Shown piece by piece: positions 9,301 to 11,259 of a stretch of 11,259 nucleotides of DNA. A program made the translations under genes and the position numbers. Origin of the DNA: Candidatus Woesearchaeota archaeon (GTDB taxonomy: Archaea > Nanobdellota > Nanobdellia > Woesearchaeales > DSVV01); NCBI GenBank assembly GCA_016215305.1, contig JACRKI010000115.1, positions 1 to 11,259 on the forward strand, given 5' to 3'. The notes under the pieces are model-generated. The model was not told the origin of the DNA. It saw nothing but the letters and a program-made list of their open reading frames with translations, and did no database searches. Positions within the stretch are counted from its first letter, which is position 1; the number at the start of each line of letters is the position of its first letter.

Positions 9301-9818
9301 AGAACAATTCCCTGCACGTCGATAAGTTCTTTGCTGAGTAGCCTAAATTTTCCTTTTCTGCCGCAGCCGCATCTGCTGGGTTCTTTAAATTTAGTGTCAA
9401 GCTGAAGCACGTTCATGACGTTTCCGCAGCTTGGGCACTCAAATCGTGCAGAGGTAACTTGCGGCCGAACATCTGATTTTTGCCGGATAGTTCCATCTAC
9501 CACGAGAAATTTGTTGAGATGTTCACTTCTAATATTCCTGACAAATATTTTATGTTTTTCAGGAAGATTATGAAAACGAAGATGGAATTGTTTGACTTCT
9601 TTGGGAAGATCAAAATTGGTGATGCTGAGTTCGCATGCTTTAATCACTTCTTCAGGTTGGTCAAGAAGGAGTTCTGCGAGTTCAGGGGAGTGTTTGCTGA
9701 GCGCAATAAAATCAACAGGAAAGAAATTATCTCCTTTTCTCACTGCCTCTAAAAGGTCTGCGAGGTAATGAATTTCAAGAAATTGTTGAAATACCTGAAT
9801 TTGTTCAGTAACTTCCAT
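3390..9818 (-). CDS. mcm: Replicative DNA helicase MCM precursor with three inteins (2142 aa; 674 aa after splicing)
   Basis: This is the hexameric 3'-5' replicative helicase of archaea. After removal of three inteins the exteins (328 + 27 + 51 + 268 aa) join into a normal-length MCM. In mature numbering, the N-terminal zinc finger has C128, C131, C150 and C152. Walker A is GDPGAGKS (322-329), Walker B is ILMIDEMDKM (382-391), sensor 1 is in AAANP (N430), the arginine finger is in NRFDL (R455) and sensor 2 is in SPRQLEALVR (R546). A winged helix ends at GDIFEPRKGHISRI. The start is the ATG at 9818, because GGGAGGTG lies 4 bases upstream and a TATA box sits at 9853-9860; a longer open frame to 9875 would run through that promoter. 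It heads an operon with the RPA-family gene and the hydrolase. No stop or frameshift is seen over 6.4 kb. Helicase activity must depend on all three inteins splicing. Confidence 0.97.
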   Translation of the reverse strand: MEVTEQIQVFQQFLEIHYLADLLEAVRKGDNFFPVDFIALSKHSPELAELLLDQPEEVIKACELSITNFDLPKEVKQFHLRFHNLPEKHKIFVRNIRSEHLNKFLVVDGTIRQKSDVRPQVTSARFECPSCGNVMNVLQLDTKFKEPSRCGCGRKGKFRLLSKELIDVQGIVLEEATKDLEGGAQPKRINVLLKQDLVSPMSDKRTNPGTSIQIVGILKEIPIILRSGGQSIKYDLLLEANNIIPLEDDYSLIQVSPEEEEEIKKLAADPKISQKLAAALAPGIYGHNRIKEALILQFVGGVKKLRDDGVMSRGDIHILLIGDPGAGKTVHRDTKILFADGSYKKIGEFIDKNFVGNKEECQYIGQSSIGIDEIGKQRKMPIVRLWKRKPEQLYKIKTRTGKEIIGTATNPLFICVPGAIQVKKTKEIKAGDYLAFPRTVNPITTEQKIKISGRQQKINAEIARFFAYALSESYCIYSPEKKRYCIEFVNTEKKLLDDFAFLAYTYFGKKPHFYSKKYSEAKKLVLQGKEIMEQLYKESPSIFGNSFTKQIPDFIMKSPDYVVSSFLSAFFECDGYVEKNHGIGITLASKEMIEQLDILLLRFGIVSRIKSVEKYAANTIKKTKRTYWKLICYGKNARIFNEEIGFMTQRKKTSLEQTIRRDENTNVDIVPHLSFILQEVREKLQLTQFQMGIPRTTYQHLERGDRNPSRETLNFIVAALKKRVAALLLLMQNPEKNSVLHNRATFHASQEEFGEFVNCSQGLVSQYEMNKIKKQENFDYTIFKQKVYNILDDEKLLRTLNNLALLAEADIYWDEIVSIEKYDQKTDFIYDIEVEGIHNFIGNGIFIHNSQLLKRAAVVAPKARFVSGKGVSGAGLCVSPHSLLMTNPGGIETIERIIEPRLKNPQEIQEDVWKQGDIRDIKIQSLTQNLKIRSLAPEALWKLKAPEIVYEITLSSGKKIEVTGNTQLLTIKNGAPLWKKSMDIQEADYIATPRILLGGNITRQETIDLISANPVIHDVKEFVSLLTKKLKEKYGNLRIAAKKLQVPENNLYFHWVNKKARGNIKLLSLKKLAEDLNIPWKHEAKTVSLYNGKKHKIPHVLDGDFLYAAALIAGDGDIRKSGKTYSIRLSNNNPMLHAYFKQVLEKQFALHFDVRKGNSKRPTATRTHSKILAQILFSLGIPESPKSHKIYVSETLLHFSNSLLAHYIAGLYDTDGSVVIRKTKGSDVIDLTTCSETLARQLQLVLLRFHIRAQIRKRKPSTGKIKGKYDKWILEIRGIEEIKKFAEQIPLRHPEKKKKLSVLHKKQIKKNTNLDIIPTLPQRLKQIFLKKNLSLKRYKWRKNLSRFAIQEILNKMKITTEEEKEVKKIAKADIFWERIKEIQRKKPLYKYVYDLTVQDAHNFVVDGVLVHNTAAVVKDEFLSGWSLEAGAMVLANKGILMIDEMDKMTDDDRSAMHEGLEQQSFHHDTLFQFADGSEMKIGDFVEDTFKKHPEKIINGKDCMILQLDCFEKNILTTDWTNIKEGKIDRISKHIAPSYFIEITSGNGRSIVVTPEHPVYCIENAKILTKRADQLTEKDWIPVPLLSPIGGEEQQLAVSPTEIYNERASQHIAVPTHNDKNFFKIIGYMLSEGSKEINRGKMIGINFTNNDEKLIADFKTAMVLFFNLEPYLQKTKKTGENWWMARYVSTELTKFLDQTVPEILQPAAKKEIPQLCMKGTKENIAAMLSCMFEGDGHVSKKTRTIRVGYASNSKRMCEQVQDLLLRFGIRSNLTEHKDSYKVSITGYENILRFSYSINFVSERKKAVVKQYLEKEYIPRTVKDVIQNLHSLAFGDIGFERVRKIGRIENKNQQWTYDITIEPIHTFISQNMILHNTVSISKANIQATLRCETTVLAAANPKLGRFDPYEPIAKQIDMPPALINRFDLIFSIKDLPDKEKDEKLAHFILSLHKKHVTEEVEIGTDMLRKYLIYARQKIMPRLSDEALEELKEYYVKMRSSGNSEEKGMQSIPISPRQLEALVRLSEACAKVRLAEKITRKDARNAINLLHYCLEQIGLDPETGKIDIDRISTGITTSERAKIVGVREIIHELEQKLGNKMIPTEEVIKIALEKGLTEEKVLESIEKLKRSGDIFEPRKGHISRI
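4197..5429 (-). mobile_element. Intein 3 of MCM (411 aa), canonical, with LAGLIDADG endonuclease
   Basis: It lies between MHEGLEQQ and TVSISKAN, a known type of MCM insertion point shortly after Walker B. It begins with Ser (SFHHDTLF). Block B is VVTPEHPVY with the T-x-x-H pair Thr90 and His93. Block F is TYDITIEPIHTF (His400), and it ends MILHN with Thr at +1. The endonuclease motifs are FKIIGYMLSEGS (159-170, Glu168) and AAMLSCMFEGDGHV (261-274, Asp271). It lacks the C-terminal DNA-recognition region seen in inteins 1 and 2, and is about 110-125 residues shorter. All expected splicing residues are present, so it should be active. Confidence 0.95.
5583..7190 (-). mobile_element. Intein 2 of MCM (536 aa), with intact-looking LAGLIDADG endonuclease
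   Basis: It lies between SGKGVSGAGL and TAAVVKDEF; removal restores the usual MCM GAGLTA junction. It begins with Cys (CVSPHSLL) and ends GVLVHN with Thr at +1, all normal for class 1. Block B, however, reads VTGNTQLL, with Thr90 where the T-x-x-H His is expected. The endonuclease motifs LYAAALIAGDGDI (230-242) and YIAGLYDTDGSV (331-342) keep both catalytic acids. A basic, possibly HTH-like stretch (146-205) precedes motif 1. Another follows motif 2 (444-480) after NTNLDIIPTLPQRL. Block F is YVYDLTVQDAHNFVVDG. The coding DNA is very AT-rich with T-runs on the plus strand: 14 of 60 bases are G or C in 5881-5940. It appears competent to splice, unless loss of the block B His matters. Confidence 0.93.
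7272..8834 (-). mobile_element. Intein 1 of MCM (521 aa), in Walker A, with LAGLIDADG endonuclease and HTH segments
   Basis: It lies between GDPGAGK and SQLLKR; removal restores GDPGAGKSQLLK, the standard MCM P-loop. The first residue is Thr (TVHRDTKILFADGS) rather than Cys or Ser. Block B reads TATN at 79-82, so Asn82 replaces the highly conserved His. The ending is GIFIHN with Ser as the +1 nucleophile. Block F (IYDIEVEGIHNF) has Asp503 and His510, which argues for class 1 rather than class 3 chemistry (class 3 has Cys at the Asp position). LAGLIDADG motifs are FFAYALSES (137-145, with Glu144) and FLSAFFECDGYV (238-249, with Asp246). Between the second motif and block F there are about 250 residues containing two XRE-like helix-turn-helix segments. 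The boundaries are clear from the extein reading; the splicing chemistry and endonuclease activity are not certain. Confidence 0.93.
7497..7805 (-). other. Two XRE/Cro-like helix-turn-helix segments inside intein 1
   Basis: Intein residues 344-392 include LQEVREKLQLTQFQMG, TTYQHLERGDRNPSRETL and FIVAAL. They follow the XRE pattern of R-x-x-L-T-Q, a recognition helix, ERG-x-x-x-PS and a closing helix. Residues 420-446 include SQEEFGEFVNCSQGLVSQYE, a second XRE-like turn. They probably add DNA contacts to the homing endonuclease. The first is a good pattern match; the second is weaker. Confidence 0.65.
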
Positions 9819-9822
9819 GGCA

Positions 9823-9830
9823 CACCTCCC
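9823..9830 (-). promoter_or_regulatory. Strong Shine-Dalgarno of mcm
   Basis: GGGAGGTG lies 4 bases before the ATG at 9818 (the GGAGG core is 6 bases away). It decides the mcm start against in-frame codons further upstream. Confidence 0.8.
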
Positions 9831-9852
9831 TGCAAAAAGAGTATTTTGTGCT

Positions 9853-9860
9853 CTTATATG
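9853..9860 (-). promoter_or_regulatory. TATA box of the mcm operon
   Basis: CATATAAG on the minus strand lies about 38 bases before the ATG. Transcription about 26 bases downstream would begin near 9830, giving a leader of about 12 bases that starts at the Shine-Dalgarno. Placement is inferred from the archaeal TATA-to-start distance. Confidence 0.55.
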
Positions 9861-9877
9861 TTTTTTGTTTGACAAGA

Positions 9878-9885
9878 TTTAAAAA
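9878..9885 (+). promoter_or_regulatory. TATA box of the aIF2-beta gene
   Basis: TTTAAAAA is centred about 26 bases before the ATG at 9908, so the transcript probably begins at or next to the start codon (leaderless). It is 17 bases from the divergent mcm TATA box, so the two promoters may compete for TBP/TFB. A GAGG 3 bases before the ATG would then lie outside the mRNA. Confidence 0.55.
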
Positions 9886-9907
9886 GAAACTGAACATTCT
9901 GAGGACT

Positions 9908-10321
9908 ATGGCGGAAAGTTATGAGCAGTTAGTGGAGAAAGCGTACAAGATTCTTCCTGAAACTATAGTGGAGGAAGAGCGCTTTGTCGTGCCAAAGGTA
10001 AAGGGGCATATACAGGGGAATAGTACTGTTCTCAGTAATTTTATGCAGATTGCGGATACAATAGGCAGAAAGCCGCAGCATTTGCTCAAATATATTCTCA
10101 AAGAATTGGCAACACCCGGAGAGTTGCGGAAAAATGGGGTTATTATCGGCACAAAAATGGCTGCTGCGAGAATCAATGAAAAGATTGAGAAATATGTGGA
10201 AGAGTTTGTGTTGTGTCGGGAATGTCACAAGCCGGATACAAAATTGTTAAAAGAAGGAAATTTTGTTTTTATGAAATGTATGGCGTGCGGTGCAAGACAC
10301 AGTGTGAATGCAAAAATCTAG
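9908..10321 (+). CDS. eif2b: Translation initiation factor aIF2 subunit beta (137 aa)
   Basis: This is the beta subunit of the heterotrimeric aIF2, which brings initiator methionyl-tRNA to the small ribosomal subunit. Residues 4-30 form the N-terminal helix typical of the family (YEQLVEKAYKILPE, then ERFVVPKVKGHIQGN). The central alpha/beta core includes NFMQIADTIGRKPQHLLKYI. The C-terminal zinc ribbon has Cys103, Cys106, Cys124 and Cys127 (CREC and CMAC). The length is normal for archaea. The ATG at 9908 is chosen because the family N-terminus begins there and a TATA box lies 26 bases upstream; the open frame further up to 9848 has no family sequence. It is divergent from mcm, and its stop is 2 bases from the opposing SpoIIM stop. 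Confidence 0.96.
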   Translation: MAESYEQLVEKAYKILPETIVEEERFVVPKVKGHIQGNSTVLSNFMQIADTIGRKPQHLLKYILKELATPGELRKNGVIIGTKMAAARINEKIEKYVEEFVLCRECHKPDTKLLKEGNFVFMKCMACGARHSVNAKI

Positions 10322-10323
10322 TT

Positions 10324-11175
10324 CTAAACAAAAAACAGAGGAGTAATATACACTTCCACCACTGCCGCAACAAATAGCACCACAAGGGAAATAATCATAA
10401 GTCCTGCGGAATCAAGAAGCACCTTATCAAATTTAGGTGTGCCAAAATTATGTCTGACCACAGAAATAGAAATAATTCCTCCAGCTAATCCTGCAATGAA
10501 ATAGGCAAGGATTTCGAAAACACCATGGGTCGCATAGCGCAAGACTCCAAGGGAGATCGCTTGGAAATAGCTGGACATCGTGGTGTATCCTAAAACCTCG
10601 GTGACAGTTCCAAGTTGCGATCGGATAAAATCACCGAGCGCAACGCCGATGACAGTTGCGTTCCAGACAAGAATAAAAATTGCGCCGACGCCATACACAA
10701 ATGCGAAGATAATGCAGAAGATAAGGACTTTCAGGTTATTAAGGAAAATAAGAGGCAGCGCGTCAGGGTTAATAACGTTCCCTGCAACGCGGCTATTGAC
10801 ATCAGTGATTGCTTGTGTTTGAACAGTAAAGAGGCTTATCAATTTAGTTTCTGGTGCAAAAATATAAACTACTGCGCATGCAAATACAATTCCTGCAAAG
10901 AGAAACATGTAAAGTGATAATGCCTTTGCATGTTCTTTCAGCAAATATGTTTCCGCATAATCAAGCTCATCTTTTTTCTCTTCGAGTCGCATGGTGTTGA
11001 AGACAATGGGAATGGATGCCATGACAATGAGAAAAACCATGACGAGAGAAGATTGTCCTTCAAAGACCCAGACGCTGAATCCAATGCCAACAAGAGAAAA
11101 AAGAATGCCGAGAAAAAACATTTGCCACGGCCGTTCTTCTGCGCCCATTGGCGTGATGAGAGATTCTAAAACCAT
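10324..11175 (-). CDS. SpoIIM/DUF95-family integral membrane protein (283 aa)
   Basis: It belongs to the family of stage II sporulation protein M homologues, widespread in archaea that do not sporulate; the archaeal function is unknown. Hydrophobic segments lie at about 17-37, 42-60, 87-107, 143-178, 217-240 and 257-280, so it is polytopic with roughly six or seven spans. The family core is visible as FLNNLKVLIF (144-153), followed by a Gly-rich stretch with N172 (VWNATVIGVALGDF). The second signature is HGVFEILAYFIAGLAGG (217-233). A charged loop (RLEEKKDELDYAE, 63-75) precedes the third span. The ATG at 11175 is supported by a TATA box centred 26 bases upstream, which implies a leaderless mRNA. 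Nothing in sequence or context gives a substrate. Its 3' end meets the aIF2-beta gene tail to tail. Confidence 0.88.
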   Translation of the reverse strand: MVLESLITPMGAEERPWQMFFLGILFSLVGIGFSVWVFEGQSSLVMVFLIVMASIPIVFNTMRLEEKKDELDYAETYLLKEHAKALSLYMFLFAGIVFACAVVYIFAPETKLISLFTVQTQAITDVNSRVAGNVINPDALPLIFLNNLKVLIFCIIFAFVYGVGAIFILVWNATVIGVALGDFIRSQLGTVTEVLGYTTMSSYFQAISLGVLRYATHGVFEILAYFIAGLAGGIISISVVRHNFGTPKFDKVLLDSAGLMIISLVVLFVAAVVEVYITPLFFV

Positions 11176-11196
11176 GCGTTTGTTTTTGTGTTGACA

Positions 11197-11205
11197 TTAT
11201 ATAAA
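11197..11205 (-). promoter_or_regulatory. TATA box of the SpoIIM-family gene
   Basis: TTTATATAA on the minus strand is centred 26 bases before the ATG at 11175, the distance expected for a leaderless archaeal transcript. It is nearly symmetric, so it could also fire toward the window end. Confidence 0.65.
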
Positions 11206-11215
11206 TGTTTTGATA

Positions 11216-11232
11216 AGATGACATTGTCATCT
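11216..11232. promoter_or_regulatory. 17-base palindrome upstream of the SpoIIM TATA box (possible operator)
   Basis: AGATGACA and TGTCATCT are perfect inverted 8-base arms around a central T. The palindrome sits 10 bases upstream of the TATA box, where an archaeal activator or regulator dimer could bind. The symmetry is seen directly; the binding role is inferred. Confidence 0.4.
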
Positions 11233-11259
11233 CTTCGTCAGAAGCGTTTTTGCCCTGTA

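Noticed and set aside
9819..9875. 19-residue N-terminal extension of MCM from a non-ATG codon at 9875
   Set aside because: It runs through the TATA box and the Shine-Dalgarno, and the extra residues are unlike MCM. The ATG at 9818 has GGGAGGTG at good spacing.
9848..9907. 20-residue extension of aIF2-beta from 9848
   Set aside because: It crosses the TATA box and adds no family sequence. The family N-terminus fits the ATG at 9908.
11219..11259. Start of a plus-strand gene at the ATG at 11219
   Set aside because: Only 13 complete codons are visible, without a Shine-Dalgarno. The ATG is only about 18 bases from the shared TATA centre. It cannot be supported.

Overview
The window is archaeal. 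It carries the C-terminal part of the archaea-specific DNA polymerase D large subunit, an archaeal MCM helicase, an RPA-family OB-fold protein and translation initiation factor aIF2-beta. Promoters are TATA boxes about 26 bases upstream of starts. The compact AT-rich layout and the SpoIIM-type membrane protein beside replication genes suggest a DPANN lineage (Woesearchaeota/Pacearchaeota-like). That placement is inference from gene content, not a phylogeny.

Layout. Positions 2-1918 (+) are the 3' part of the DP2 gene, cut by the window start; it ends in a C-terminal PIP box for PCNA. Positions 1919-2141 are a convergent intergenic region with two sets of inverted repeats. Positions 9818-2142 (-) form an apparent operon of mcm, an RPA-family gene and a broken RBBP9/YdeN-type serine hydrolase. 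The genes are 3-9 bases apart, and each downstream Shine-Dalgarno overlaps or abuts the preceding stop codon. A divergent promoter region (9819-9907) separates mcm from the aIF2-beta gene (9908-10321, +). That gene runs tail to tail, with a 2-base gap, into a SpoIIM-family membrane protein gene (11175-10324, -). The last 84 bases hold its TATA box and a 17-base palindrome.

The main feature is the mcm gene. It encodes a 2142-residue precursor in which three inteins (521, 536 and 411 aa; 1468 residues, 69%) interrupt a normal 674-residue MCM. They sit inside the Walker A motif, after the following GAGL segment, and just after Walker B. All three fall within 78 extein residues of the ATPase core, so no active helicase can exist until all three splice. 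Intein 1 is chemically unusual: it begins with Thr, has Asn in place of the block B His, and carries two XRE-like helix-turn-helix segments. Its Thr1 also recreates a complete Walker A (GDPGAGKT) in the unspliced precursor. Intein 2 also lacks the block B His (TGNT). Intein 3 has the canonical residues apart from Ser1.

Functionally, the window joins replicative polymerase, helicase and single-strand-binding functions with translation initiation. Replication-translation clustering of this kind is common in archaeal genomes.
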